A DNA stretch of 64,000 bases. Source: an uncultured bacterium. Lineage in GTDB: Bacteria; Bacillota; Clostridia; Oscillospirales; CAG-272. The DNA is taken from positions 84,127 through 148,126 of the forward strand of contig CASDOQ010000025.1 in the NCBI GenBank assembly GCA_949282345.1, in the 5' to 3' direction. The position numbers and the translations under genes are program-made. Of this stretch, positions 38,268 through 46,551 are shown one piece after another. The notes below the pieces were generated by a model, which worked only from the letters and a program-made list of their open reading frames with translations, ran no database searches and had not been told where the DNA came from. Each line of letters begins with the position of its first letter. Within the stretch, counting starts at the first letter, position 1.

Positions 38268-39026
38268 TCAAAGGACAGTGATCCCGCAGGAGTGATAATA
38301 CCCGGTCTCGATCCCCGGGAACCATACGGGCAGGCACTCCGCCCACATTTTCGGTAAAAGAGCCTCCGTATAAAAATGTCCGGCCTCTATCATGGCCATC
38401 CCCGACTCGGTCGCCTCATTGACGCTCTCATAGGAGAGCCGGCCGGAAAGATAGACGTCGGCACCGGCAGCACGCGCCGCTTCGATTTCATCTTTTCCGC
38501 TCCCGCCGAGCACCGCCACACGGCGAACCGGCTTTTCCTCTCCCGCGCATAACACAGCCGGGCAGGAGAGCGCCGCCCGCACAAGATCCGCAAAGGCGAA
38601 AAGCGGGAGAGCCTCAGGCAAATTACCTATACGCCCCACTCCTTCCGCAAACGGCGAAAGTTCCGAAAGACCTAAGGCCTCAGCCAAAAGATCGTTCACG
38701 CCGCCCTCCGCGGCATCCGCCCGGGTATGAAAGGAGAGCACGCTGATCCCCGCGCTGACGAGCGCAAGGAGGCGTCTCCCCGTTACCGTGGCGGGGGTCA
38801 CACTTCCGGCCGAATGAAAAAGAAGCGGATGGTGGGAGAGGATCACGTCGTACCCCTCCAGACGGGCATACTCGATGCAAGCCCCCGTCACATCCAATGT
38901 ACAAAGAACGCGCCGCGCCGGCGCATCGGCATCGGGACAGACCATCAATCCGTCGTTATCCCATCCGGCACGCAGCTCGGGCGGATAGCGACGGGAGAGT
39001 TCCCGGTAAAGCTCATTGACCGTCAT
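38268..39026 (-). CDS. Nif3-like dinuclear metal-centre protein
   Basis: This is a 252-residue NIF3/DUF34 protein, a conserved family binding two metals; the biochemical role is still debated. It starts MTVNELYRELSRRYPPE. Metal motifs are ILSHHPLLF near residue 62, SFHTRADAA near 96, and AGHFYTEALL near 222. The ATG at 39026 follows GAGG; the longer in-frame extension overlapping trmK is not conserved. The start overlaps the trmK end by 14 nt, and the trmK-nif3 pairing is common in Firmicutes. Confidence 0.87.
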   Translation of the reverse strand: MTVNELYRELSRRYPPELRAGWDNDGLMVCPDADAPARRVLCTLDVTGACIEYARLEGYDVILSHHPLLFHSAGSVTPATVTGRRLLALVSAGISVLSFHTRADAAEGGVNDLLAEALGLSELSPFAEGVGRIGNLPEALPLFAFADLVRAALSCPAVLCAGEEKPVRRVAVLGGSGKDEIEAARAAGADVYLSGRLSYESVNEATESGMAMIEAGHFYTEALLPKMWAECLPVWFPGIETGYYHSCGITVL

Positions 39027-39738
39027 GCAGGATCCTCGCTTCCTCCGCGTCAAGCGCGGCAAGATAGGCTTTTTCCTCTGCGGTATCACGCCCGCCGGCC
39101 TGCCGCCCCCGGAGCCTCGCAAGAGACGCCTGCCGCAGACGCGAAAGTTCCAAAAGATACGCGGCCCGCTCTTCTTCACCCCTGACCGTAGGCCGGCCGA
39201 GCAGCAGTTCTTCCCGGCTTATTTCTGCCGCCCCCCCGGAAAAGGAAGCGCAGAGGAGACGGTAGATCCGCCCGGCGGAGAGCACGATGCGTTCGGATTC
39301 CACGAAAAATTTTTCTTCATACAGATAGCGCCGCAGAACCTCGGGGCGGCTCATCGGTTGCAGGATGAGCCGGATCTCCGGGTTGCGGACGAAGGGGGCC
39401 GCCGCAAGGATCGAAGCGATCATCTCGCCCCCCATCCCGCATATGGCGACGTCGGTCAGGCCGAATTGCTCCATGCCCCGAAGTCCGTCGGTCAGCAAAA
39501 AAGTGATCTGATCGCTTTTTCCCGCGGCCATGGCGTTCCGCCGGGCGCGGGAGAGCGGCCCCTCCGCCACGTCGGAGGCAACGGCGCGGCCGATACGCCC
39601 GACCGAAAGCAGATAGAGCGGGAGGTAGGCATGATCGGTCCCCACGTCGGCAAAGACCGCCCCCTCCCGCACGAATTCGGCCGCCGCCCGCAAACGGGCA
39701 TCCGGCAAGGGGCCTCTTCCGCCGTTTGGCTCACTCAC
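39013..39738 (-). CDS. trmK: tRNA (adenine-22-N1)-methyltransferase TrmK
   Basis: This is a 241-residue SAM methyltransferase forming m1A22 in tRNA. It starts with the LRAAAEFVREGAVFADVGTDHAYLPLYL segment (motif I: ADVGTDH) and has ASDVAEGPLSRAR, TDGLRGME, VAICGMGGEMIA near 93, and LILQPMSRPEVLRRYL, all characteristic of TrmK (YqfN). The start is most likely the GTG at 39738, overlapping the preceding stop in GTGAGTGA; a TTG at 39741 is possible. Translation should be coupled to the DUF1858 gene. A basic coiled coil ends the protein. Confidence 0.9.
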   Translation of the reverse strand: MSEPNGGRGPLPDARLRAAAEFVREGAVFADVGTDHAYLPLYLLSVGRIGRAVASDVAEGPLSRARRNAMAAGKSDQITFLLTDGLRGMEQFGLTDVAICGMGGEMIASILAAAPFVRNPEIRLILQPMSRPEVLRRYLYEEKFFVESERIVLSAGRIYRLLCASFSGGAAEISREELLLGRPTVRGEEERAAYLLELSRLRQASLARLRGRQAGGRDTAEEKAYLAALDAEEARILHDGQ

Positions 39739-39928
39739 CAAGGAACTGATTCAGCTTCCGTACCAGCTCATCGACATCCTGACCGTGGACGGCACAGGCC
39801 TCCTCCACGCTCTCCATGCGCGAGACCGGGCAGTCAAAGCAGTGCATCCCGATGGCGGAAAAGATCTCTTTCGTCCCTTCGTTGAAATCGATGATATCCC
39901 CGATAACAGTGTCTTTCGTTACTTTCAT
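39731..39928 (-). CDS. DUF1858-domain protein
   Basis: This is a 65-residue protein consisting of one DUF1858 domain. It contains TVIGDIIDFNEGTKEIFSAIGMHCFDCP with the conserved CxxC-like Cys pair (CFDC, near residue 30), often described as a redox disulfide domain beside hybrid-cluster proteins. Function is unknown. It is the first gene of the DUF1858-trmK-nif3 operon, with a promoter at 39964-39991 and an 8-nt overlap with trmK. Confidence 0.85.
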   Translation of the reverse strand: MKVTKDTVIGDIIDFNEGTKEIFSAIGMHCFDCPVSRMESVEEACAVHGQDVDELVRKLNQFLGE

Positions 39929-39963
39929 GATACAACCTCACTATTTTAGTATTATACGGAATT

Positions 39964-39991
39964 ATTGTACCATAGTTTCCGAAAAAGTCAA
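39964..39991 (-). promoter_or_regulatory. Sigma-A promoter of the DUF1858-trmK-nif3 operon
   Basis: TTGACT (39991-39986) and TACAAT (39969-39964) on the minus strand with a 16-nt spacer. Confidence 0.65.
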
Positions 39992-40019
39992 GGCACGGCA
40001 AAAATATTTTCCTTCTGTC

Positions 40020-40049
40020 TTTACAAATCGCGGGAAAATGTGGTATACT
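40020..40049 (+). promoter_or_regulatory. Probable sigma-A promoter of prfB
   Basis: TTTACA (40020-40025) and TATACT (40044-40049) with an 18-nt spacer, about 55 nt before the prfB start. Confidence 0.6.
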
Positions 40050-40111
40050 ATTGACTGATACAGAGTGCCCGGCACGCCGGGAGAACCAACACCCGAACGG
40101 AGGAACTACTT

Positions 40112-41221
40112 TTGATTATAGCCTTAGAGGAGGCAAAACGCCGCCTGAATGATATTTCCGGTACCGTCCGCGATCTGCGCGCGGCCATCCGCTATGACAA
40201 CATGAAGGAAAAGATTGCAGAACTGGAGGCCAGCACGCTGGCGGACAACTTCTGGAACGACGCGGACAAAAGCAGTAAGGTTCTGCAAAGCATCAAACAG
40301 ATGAAGGACAAATGCGAAGCTTACGACAAACTTTCCTCGTCTCTCGAAGATGCGCTGACGCTGGCGGAAATGGCCATCGAAGAAGAGGACGAGGGATCCG
40401 TGGAGGAGGTCACGCGCGAGCTGGCCTTCGTGGAAGCTGAAAGCGAACGGATGCGGCTGGAGACCCTGCTGACCGGCGAATATGACAGGAACAACGCCAT
40501 TCTCTCCTTCCATCCCGGGGCCGGCGGCACCGAGGCGCAGGACTGGGCGCTGATGCTCTATCGGATGTATACCCGTTGGGGAGAAAAACACGGCTATACC
40601 GTGAAGCTTCTTGACTGGTTGGACGGGGACGAGGCCGGGCTGAAAAGCGCGACGATCTCGATAGAAGGTGAAAACGCTTACGGCTATCTGAAAAGCGAAA
40701 ACGGCGTTCACCGGTTGGTGCGCGTTTCTCCCTTTGACGCTTCCGGGCGGCGGCATACCTCGTTTGCCTCCGTGGAAGTCATGCCGGAATTCAACGATGA
40801 CGACAACACCATCGAATTGCGCGACGAAGACCTTGAGATCACGGCCCACCGTTCCAGCGGCGCCGGCGGTCAGCATATCAACAAGACCGACTCCGCCATC
40901 CGGATCGTCCATATCCCGACGGGGATCGTCGTCGGCTGTCAGACCGAGCGGAGCCAGCTTCAAAACAAAGAGACGGCTCTTAAAATGCTGAAATCTCGGT
41001 TGATGGAGATCAAAGCGCGTGAAAAACTCGATCGGATCGAGGATATCCAAGGGGTCAAGACCAATATCGAATGGGGCGCACAGATACGCAGTTACGTTTT
41101 TATGCCTTATACCCTGGCCAAAGACGCCCGCACGGGATATGAAGAAACCAATATCGGGGCCGTCATGGACGGGGAGATCGACGGTTTCATCAACGCATAT
41201 CTGAAGCAGAACGCAAATTGA
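40112..41221 (+). CDS. prfB: Peptide chain release factor 2
   Basis: RF2 ends translation at UGA and UAA. The protein has 369 residues. The stop-codon recognition tripeptide SPF is in VSPFDASGRRHTSF near residue 205, and the GGQ motif is in RSSGAGGQHINKTDSA near 250. The start is a TTG with GGAGG 8 nt upstream. The usual programmed +1 frameshift near codon 25 is absent: where Bacillus has the frameshift stop, this gene reads on in frame (LRAAIRYDN). Autoregulation by frameshifting is therefore missing. It is followed by a small membrane protein gene. Confidence 0.95.
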   Translation: MIIALEEAKRRLNDISGTVRDLRAAIRYDNMKEKIAELEASTLADNFWNDADKSSKVLQSIKQMKDKCEAYDKLSSSLEDALTLAEMAIEEEDEGSVEEVTRELAFVEAESERMRLETLLTGEYDRNNAILSFHPGAGGTEAQDWALMLYRMYTRWGEKHGYTVKLLDWLDGDEAGLKSATISIEGENAYGYLKSENGVHRLVRVSPFDASGRRHTSFASVEVMPEFNDDDNTIELRDEDLEITAHRSSGAGGQHINKTDSAIRIVHIPTGIVVGCQTERSQLQNKETALKMLKSRLMEIKAREKLDRIEDIQGVKTNIEWGAQIRSYVFMPYTLAKDARTGYEETNIGAVMDGEIDGFINAYLKQNAN

Positions 41222-41285
41222 CCCCGCCGCGCCGGGGCAATATCTTCCCCAAAATACCGAAGGAAAATACAGAAAGGAGTTTCCC

Positions 41286-41660
41286 ATGCTAAAAAAATCC
41301 AAACTGATGGTCTCGATCGCCATGCTGGTGCAGTCCTTTACGCTCTTCGTGCTTTTCCTGATCCTCTGCGTAAAGAAAAAGAGCATCGCCGCCGCCTGCC
41401 TTGCCGTCTCCGCCATGGAGGGAGCCACGGGCGCCTACCTCTTCTTTCAGGCGAAGGAAGAACTGGAAAAGAACGACTTTGATCCGAGCGACTACCTGGA
41501 TGACGATCTGTATTCCGAAGAGGAAGAAGAGCCGCTCGATCTGAACGAAAGCAGTCTGAACGCCGAACTCTACCGCGATGCGGATGAGCCGGAGGAACCC
41601 GTCAAAAAAGAGATCCCGCTGGATGACAACGCCAGCGAAGAAGAGTTCAGAAACCGCTGA
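41286..41660 (+). CDS. Small membrane protein with acidic tail, unknown
   Basis: This is a 124-residue protein of unknown function. It has two hydrophobic segments near residues 8-27 and 33-55, followed by a very acidic cytoplasmic or extracytoplasmic tail (YLDDDLYSEEEEEPLDL). A good AGAAAGGAG site precedes the ATG. It lies 64 nt after prfB and is followed by the terminator at 41665-41696, so it probably belongs to the prfB transcript. Confidence 0.65.
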   Translation: MLKKSKLMVSIAMLVQSFTLFVLFLILCVKKKSIAAACLAVSAMEGATGAYLFFQAKEELEKNDFDPSDYLDDDLYSEEEEEPLDLNESSLNAELYRDADEPEEPVKKEIPLDDNASEEEFRNR

Positions 41661-41664
41661 CCGA

Positions 41665-41696
41665 AAAGGGGCTGTCGCTGAGGCAACAGCCCCTTT
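41665..41696 (+). terminator. Rho-independent terminator
   Basis: AAAGGGGCTGT/ACAGCCCCTTT hairpin after the small membrane protein gene, with only a short T-run. Confidence 0.7.
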
Positions 41697-41759
41697 CAGC
41701 ACGTGCCCCGTTCCGCGGATTTTCAAAACGGTCCGATGACCGAACCTTCGGAGGATCAC

Positions 41760-42617
41760 ATGAGCGAAAGACTGGTTTTTGAATCGAACAATTTTTTCTC
41801 CCCGCATCTGGCTGCATTTTTTAAGTATCAGAGCCGCAATGCGACATCCGGACAGCCTTTCAGTTACATCAACTGGCACGAAGCGGTCGAGTTCCTCTAC
41901 ATTATTTCCGGGGAACTTTGCCTCTTGTACGGCGACCACACCGAAACCGCCAAAGCGGGACAGATCATCGCGGTCAACCCGTATATTCTTCACAGCACGA
42001 GTTGCCTGGAGGAGACGGATTTTTTCTTCATCAAGATCTATCCGCCCTTTTTCGACGAATGCGGGCTGGATTTCACCACGCTCGGCTTTACCCCCTTGAT
42101 CGACGACCCCGAAGCTACCTCGATCTTCCAAGAACTTTACAGGCTGAGCCGGGAAACCGAAGATGCGTTTTTTCTTCCCCGCTTCAAGGGATTGCTTCTC
42201 TGCCTTGTCGGCCTCCTCTGTAAACGCCACCGGGGAGATCCGACCGTCTCGGCGCCGATCCTTCCCAACCGCCGTCGTCTGAATATGGCCGTCCCGGCAC
42301 TCACCTATATCCACACGCACTTCACCGAGAAGATACAGATCCGCCAGGTGGCCGAAGCCGCCCATATCAGCGAATCGCATCTGCTCCACGTTTTTCGTCA
42401 GGTGACCGGCATGAGCGTGCTTCAGTACGTCAATCATCTGCGCTTTCTCTACGCCCACACCCTGTTTCTGACGCGGGGCATCCCCGTCGGCGCGGTCTGC
42501 GCGGCCTGCGGCTTTGACAGCCCTTCCTACTTCACACGGGAATACAAAAAGCGCTTCGGCACTTCTCCGTCCGCGGACCGGCTGGCATCTGCCTCGCATA
42601 AAAGTCCCAAAAAATAA
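41760..42617 (+). CDS. AraC-family transcriptional regulator
   Basis: This is a 285-residue regulator. An N-terminal cupin-like sensing domain (about 10-150; HEAVEFLYIISGEL, AGQIIAVNPYILHS) precedes a C-terminal AraC DNA-binding domain with two HTH units (IRQVAEAAHISESHLLHVFRQVTGMSV and VCAACGFDSPSYFTREYKKRFGTSP). The ATG at 41760 is preferred because GGAGG lies 6 nt before it. It converges on the GH29 fucosidase gene, so a role in controlling that gene or another carbohydrate gene is likely but inferred. Confidence 0.9.
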   Translation: MSERLVFESNNFFSPHLAAFFKYQSRNATSGQPFSYINWHEAVEFLYIISGELCLLYGDHTETAKAGQIIAVNPYILHSTSCLEETDFFFIKIYPPFFDECGLDFTTLGFTPLIDDPEATSIFQELYRLSRETEDAFFLPRFKGLLLCLVGLLCKRHRGDPTVSAPILPNRRRLNMAVPALTYIHTHFTEKIQIRQVAEAAHISESHLLHVFRQVTGMSVLQYVNHLRFLYAHTLFLTRGIPVGAVCAACGFDSPSYFTREYKKRFGTSPSADRLASASHKSPKK

Positions 42618-42622
42618 AAGGA

Positions 42623-42650
42623 AAAGGCGGGAAATTCCCGCCTTTTTTTG
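42623..42650. terminator. Rho-independent terminator
   Basis: AAAAGGCGGGAA/TTCCCGCCTTTT hairpin with a T7 run, just after the AraC gene and facing the end of the GH29 gene. Confidence 0.88.
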
Positions 42651-42718
42651 ATGCTTTCCGAGGTGCATCGATAAAAATGTAAACAATACTATTCTTATAC
42701 AAAGCCTGCGGAAGCGCT

Positions 42719-44473
42719 TCAATCGGCTTTTCGGTGCAGGCGGACTTCGGTAAAGGGAAAATCTCCGGAGGTATCTCCGCTCCGGCGGAGAAAGATCCTG
42801 TACTCCCCCGGGGCAGGGATCCTGAATTCGCCGGCGGCATTTGCCACGCGAAGATTTTCGGCGTGCTCACCGCTCAACGAAAAACGGTATTTTTCGTTTT
42901 CCAGATCCACCTTGTTCTCCTGCCTGCCAAGCGTAAGATAGAGATCGGACGTGTTCCCTCGGGTGGGGATATGCAGAACCTCCGCTTCATAGACACCCGC
43001 CTTTGTAACGGTAAACTTCCACGAAAGGGCGTCGTTTATATCCCCCCAGAAGTGTGCCGCGCTGTTCCGGGAGATCTCCAGACCGGTTTTCCCGTAATCG
43101 GGAGCGAAAAGATCGCAGTCAAAATGCATCCGGCGCGCCGGCTCCCGCTTCACGGCATTTTCTTTTATCGCCCAAAAGATGCCCAGGGAAATCTCCCCGT
43201 CCGCTTCATTGATCTCTTCGGAGATCATCGGCGGGGAGGAAAAATGCAGGACGCATACCGGCACGGGAAGATCGGTCTTCGGCAAAAGGACCTTCAGACA
43301 ATTGCCTTCCCGGAAAAAGTCCGCTTTTCCCACTCCGAGGACCTCTGCGCTCTCGGGCAGACTCTCAAGGCCCGGCAGAGTGACACGCTCGGTTCCCTCT
43401 GCCGTAACGTACAGATACAGATCATTCCCCCGGCGCGAAACATGGCCGAACGGAAACATATACGGGAAGGGATTCCCAGTAATATCGCCGTACACGGCCG
43501 GGGCGTTCCGCTTTGTCCATTCGCCCATCTGCCGGAGGATATTCACGGTTTCCTCGGTCATGGAGCCATCCTTTTTCGGACCGATATTCAAAAGCAGGGT
43601 CGAATCGCAGGCCAGCGTTCCGGAAAGGACTCCGATCAGTTTTTCCGGCGTTTTCCAGCAGTCGTCGTCCCGCCGGTATCCCCACGTATTGTTCATGGTC
43701 ACGAGGCATTCCATCGGGATCCCCGTCGGAGCCGTAGGCAGGACGTTATCGCCCAGGGAACAGTAATCGTAAGCACTGTGCGCGATCCGATAATTGATCA
43801 GACAATGGGGTTGTATACTCTTGACCAGTGCCCGCAGTTCATAGCTCTGCTCACGCGTGATATCATGGGGAAAATCAAACCATATCAGGCAAAGGTCACC
43901 GTAGCGGGTCAGCAGTTCCTTCACCTGCGGGAAGCATTTCTCCCGCAGGTATTTGGAGAAATCGGGCTTGTGATCCGGGAAGTCCCAGAAATTGTTATTG
44001 TGTGCCTCACGTCCGCCCTCGGAGTAACGCAAGCCGCCGGCGTCCTTCTCATACCAGTCGAGCGTGTGGGAATAGTAAAACCCGATCTTCAGGCCTGCAC
44101 GGCGGCAGGCATCCGCCATCTCACGGCAAAGATCGCGCCCGGTATAGGTGTAGCTGTTGTAATCGGAAACGTCGCTCTTGAAGAGACAGAAGCCGTCGTG
44201 ATGTTTGGAGGTCAGGACGATATACTTCATCCCGGCTTCCTTTGCCGCCGCCACGATCTTATCGGCAAAATCGGGAGCGGGGCAAAATTCTCTCTTCCCC
44301 ATTTCCGCATATTCGGCGATCGGGATCTCCGCGTTCCGCATGATCCATTCGCCAAGGCCGGTTCCCTCCTTCACGGCTCTCCCGTGGTAAAAGCCCTCGA
44401 AGGCACTGTATATCCCGTAATGGATAAACATCCCGAACCGGTCGTCGAGCATCTCTCTGAATTCCCGTATCAT
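42719..44473 (-). CDS. Alpha-L-fucosidase, GH29
   Basis: This is a 584-residue glycoside hydrolase family 29 enzyme. The barrel shows FGMFIHYGIYS near residue 13, LTSKHHDGFCLF near 87, GFYYSHTLDWY near 131, and LIWFDFPHD near 196, where Asp200 is the probable nucleophile. A glycine-rich CDSTLLLNIGP segment and a C-terminal galactose-binding-like beta domain follow. No signal peptide is seen, so it should be cytoplasmic. The ATG follows GGAGGATC. It likely removes fucose from host glycans or oligosaccharides. Its promoter is at 44542-44570. Confidence 0.9.
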   Translation of the reverse strand: MIREFREMLDDRFGMFIHYGIYSAFEGFYHGRAVKEGTGLGEWIMRNAEIPIAEYAEMGKREFCPAPDFADKIVAAAKEAGMKYIVLTSKHHDGFCLFKSDVSDYNSYTYTGRDLCREMADACRRAGLKIGFYYSHTLDWYEKDAGGLRYSEGGREAHNNNFWDFPDHKPDFSKYLREKCFPQVKELLTRYGDLCLIWFDFPHDITREQSYELRALVKSIQPHCLINYRIAHSAYDYCSLGDNVLPTAPTGIPMECLVTMNNTWGYRRDDDCWKTPEKLIGVLSGTLACDSTLLLNIGPKKDGSMTEETVNILRQMGEWTKRNAPAVYGDITGNPFPYMFPFGHVSRRGNDLYLYVTAEGTERVTLPGLESLPESAEVLGVGKADFFREGNCLKVLLPKTDLPVPVCVLHFSSPPMISEEINEADGEISLGIFWAIKENAVKREPARRMHFDCDLFAPDYGKTGLEISRNSAAHFWGDINDALSWKFTVTKAGVYEAEVLHIPTRGNTSDLYLTLGRQENKVDLENEKYRFSLSGEHAENLRVANAAGEFRIPAPGEYRIFLRRSGDTSGDFPFTEVRLHRKAD

Positions 44474-44541
44474 GATCCTCCCTCCGCTTATGCCGGAAAT
44501 GAAAGGGCCGGCGCCCCGTTTTTGCGTGTTTCTACGCCAAT

Positions 44542-44570
44542 AGTATACCCCCGGGAAGAAGGACTGTCAA
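44542..44570 (-). promoter_or_regulatory. Sigma-A promoter of the fucosidase gene
   Basis: TTGACA (44570-44565) and TATACT (44547-44542) on the minus strand with a 17-nt spacer. The 5' region is about 65 nt. Confidence 0.78.
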
Positions 44571-44616
44571 TATTCAAAAGAGACAAAAAGTTATCATTTT
44601 TTGATTTTAAACAAAG

Positions 44617-44650
44617 AAAAAAAGAAAACTATGGCGGCCATCCGGCCGCC
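44617..44650 (-). terminator. Terminator of sigG
   Basis: GGCGGC/GCCGCC hairpin directly after the sigG stop, followed on the minus strand by TAGTTTTCTTTTT. Confidence 0.85.
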
Positions 44651-45424
44651 TCAGAACTCCCTGCGAATCTTTTCGATCGCCCCTTTTTCAAGCCGGGAGA
44701 CCTGCGCCTGAGAAATGCCGATCTCCTCGGCGATCTCCATCTGCGTCCGCCCTGCGTAGAAGCGGCGTTCCACGATATAGCGCTCTCTCTCCCCCAGTTT
44801 TTTCATGGCTTCCCGGAGGGACAGATTTTCAATCCAGCTGTCCTCGGTCGCTTCATTATCCTTCAACTGGTCAATGACGTAGACCGCGTCGTCTCCGTCG
44901 CTGTAAACCGACTCGTAAAGAGAAACCGGCTCCACGATCGCCTCCATAGCACGGCCGACCGCCTCCTTTTTTTCTCCGAGGGCGGCGGCGATCTCCTCGG
45001 TCCCCGGCTCCCGGCTCTCACGACGCAGGATCTCTTCCCGCACTCCGAGAGAACGGTAGGCCAAATCACGCATGGAACGGCTGACGCGGATCGGGTTATT
45101 GTCGCGCAGATATCGCCGAACTTCTCCGATGATCATCGGAACGGCATAAGTCGAAAACTTTACGTCCAGTTCTGTATTGAAGTTATCAATCGCTTTGATC
45201 AAACCGATACATCCCACCTGGAAGAGATCATCCGCATTTTCGTGTCGGGAGGAAAAACGCTGTACGATCGACAATACCAAACGCAGATTCCCGAGAATCA
45301 ACTCCTTCCTGGCCTCCCTGTCGCCGCTTCTCGAAAGTATCAGTAATTCACGCTTTTCTTCATCGGTCAGTGTTTTCAGCCGCGACGTGTTCACGCCGCA
45401 GATCTCTACCTTATGGGTATACAA
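44651..45424 (-). CDS. sigG: RNA polymerase sporulation sigma factor SigG
   Basis: SigG drives late gene expression in the forespore. The 257-residue protein matches the SigG type: VEICGVNTS at the N-terminus, region 2 (DDLFQVGCIGLIKAIDNF, VKFSTYAVPMIIGEVRRYLRDNNPIRVSRS), and region 4 with HTH (TQMEIAEEIGISQAQVSRLEKGAI). The start is a TTG behind GGTGG. No spoIIGA or sigE adjoins, unlike in Bacillus. A candidate forespore-type promoter lies at 45455-45484. Its presence shows endospore ancestry. Confidence 0.93.
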   Translation of the reverse strand: MYTHKVEICGVNTSRLKTLTDEEKRELLILSRSGDREARKELILGNLRLVLSIVQRFSSRHENADDLFQVGCIGLIKAIDNFNTELDVKFSTYAVPMIIGEVRRYLRDNNPIRVSRSMRDLAYRSLGVREEILRRESREPGTEEIAAALGEKKEAVGRAMEAIVEPVSLYESVYSDGDDAVYVIDQLKDNEATEDSWIENLSLREAMKKLGERERYIVERRFYAGRTQMEIAEEIGISQAQVSRLEKGAIEKIRREF

Positions 45425-45454
45425 CGCTCCACCGCCTTTTCTTGTTTCCTCCTG

Positions 45455-45484
45455 AGTATTGTCCTCCGCCCCCCCGGCTTATGC
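45455..45484 (-). promoter_or_regulatory. Candidate forespore-sigma (SigF/SigG-type) promoter of sigG
   Basis: On the minus strand GCATA (45484-45480) and GGACAATACT (45464-45455) are separated by 15 nt. This partly matches the SigF pattern (GYATA, GGNNANNHTR) expected to drive sigG; two -10 positions differ. No sigma-A promoter is evident here. Confidence 0.4.
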
Positions 45485-45545
45485 GAAAGAGGAAATGGGA
45501 ATTTTTACTGCACACGTATTTTTCCCCGGCAGGGAAAATTGGTGG

Positions 45546-45574
45546 TTGACAGAAAATGCGAGAACGTGTATAAT
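45546..45574 (+). promoter_or_regulatory. Sigma-A promoter of the kinase-argS-yebC operon
   Basis: TTGACA (45546-45551) and TATAAT (45569-45574) with a perfect 17-nt spacer, followed by a leader of about 125 nt rich in T. Confidence 0.8.
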
Positions 45575-45706
45575 ATTGTATCGTATTATTTTTATTCTTT
45601 TACTTTTCGATTTTTTGTTTTTGTTTTTCGATTTTTCCTTCAGCATTTCGTTCGCGTTACGCCCGTTTCCGGGCGACGCTTACATTTCCGGATAAAGGAG
45701 CATACC

Positions 45707-46540
45707 GTGGACTTTAAAATTGCGCTTGCCGGCGACCTTGGAAGTGGAAAAAGCACCGTTGCCGCTCTTCTTTCCCAAAAAACGGGAGCGGAGATCTACT
45801 CGACCGGCCGGATCTGCCGTGCCCTGGCCGAACAAAAAGGCCTGCCCATTGACCGCTTCAACGTATACATGGAGACTCACCCGGAGGTAGACCGGGAAAT
45901 CGACGACGGGCTGATCGCCCTCTCGGCGAGAAAAGGAAAGCTGATCATCGACTCCCGCATGGCGTGGCACTTCGTGACCGGTTGCTTCTCGGTATATCTT
46001 TCGACCGACCCCCGCATTTCCGCAGAGCGCATTCTGAAAGATCAGCGTTCCGGCGAAAGTTTTTCCACCGTGGAGGAAGCCATGGAGCGCATCGCGGCCC
46101 GCCGGGACAGTGAGGACAAGCGCTACTATGAGAAATACGGCGTGCGCATCAAAGATATGCGTAGTTACGATTTCGTATTGGATACCACGTATATTTCTCC
46201 CGAAGTGGTGTCAGACGAGATCCTGCGTGCGCTGAAACTATATATCGCGGGAGATTCTGGGCGGGAAGCGCGCATTTCCGCAGAGCGTATTTTCTACAGA
46301 CCAGACGCCGTGCAGATGGATCTGCTCTCCGGGCGGCGGGCGGAGCTACGTATGAATGCTCCCGTCCCTCTTCCCACGGTTACCGAAAAGGGCGGGCGCT
46401 ACTATCTGACGGGTTCAGCTGAAGCGGCACTCGCCTATACGGTACACGGGGTACGCCTGCTCCCCTGCCGGATCGACCCCTGCCCGCCCGATCTCCCCTC
46501 CGACGGGTACTACCCCCTCACAGAATTTTCCCATATTTGA
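45707..46540 (+). CDS. Cytidylate kinase-like P-loop kinase with C-terminal extension
   Basis: This is a 277-residue protein. The N-terminal two-thirds is a CMK/AAA_18-type nucleoside-monophosphate kinase fold: Walker A LAGDLGSGKST (residues 7-17), STGRICRALAEQKG, and the lid region RISAERILKDQRSGE near 105. The C-terminal 90 residues (from about SGREARISAERIF) form a separate unit with ALAYTVHGVRLLPC, not typical of CMK. The GTG start follows AAAGGAG. The true substrate is unknown; the gene is 11 nt upstream of argS. Confidence 0.72.
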   Translation: MDFKIALAGDLGSGKSTVAALLSQKTGAEIYSTGRICRALAEQKGLPIDRFNVYMETHPEVDREIDDGLIALSARKGKLIIDSRMAWHFVTGCFSVYLSTDPRISAERILKDQRSGESFSTVEEAMERIAARRDSEDKRYYEKYGVRIKDMRSYDFVLDTTYISPEVVSDEILRALKLYIAGDSGREARISAERIFYRPDAVQMDLLSGRRAELRMNAPVPLPTVTEKGGRYYLTGSAEAALAYTVHGVRLLPCRIDPCPPDLPSDGYYPLTEFSHI

Positions 46541-46551
46541 AAGAGGAAGAC

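Noticed and set aside
40112..40200. Programmed frameshift in prfB
   Set aside because: The frame is continuous from the TTG start through the region where the frameshift normally lies, and no in-frame stop or slippery site is present.
42734..45346. 870-codon plus-strand ORF
   Set aside because: It is antisense to the GH29 fucosidase and sigG, both with clear family motifs. It lacks a ribosome site and recognisable domains, and is a by-product of GC-rich codon use.
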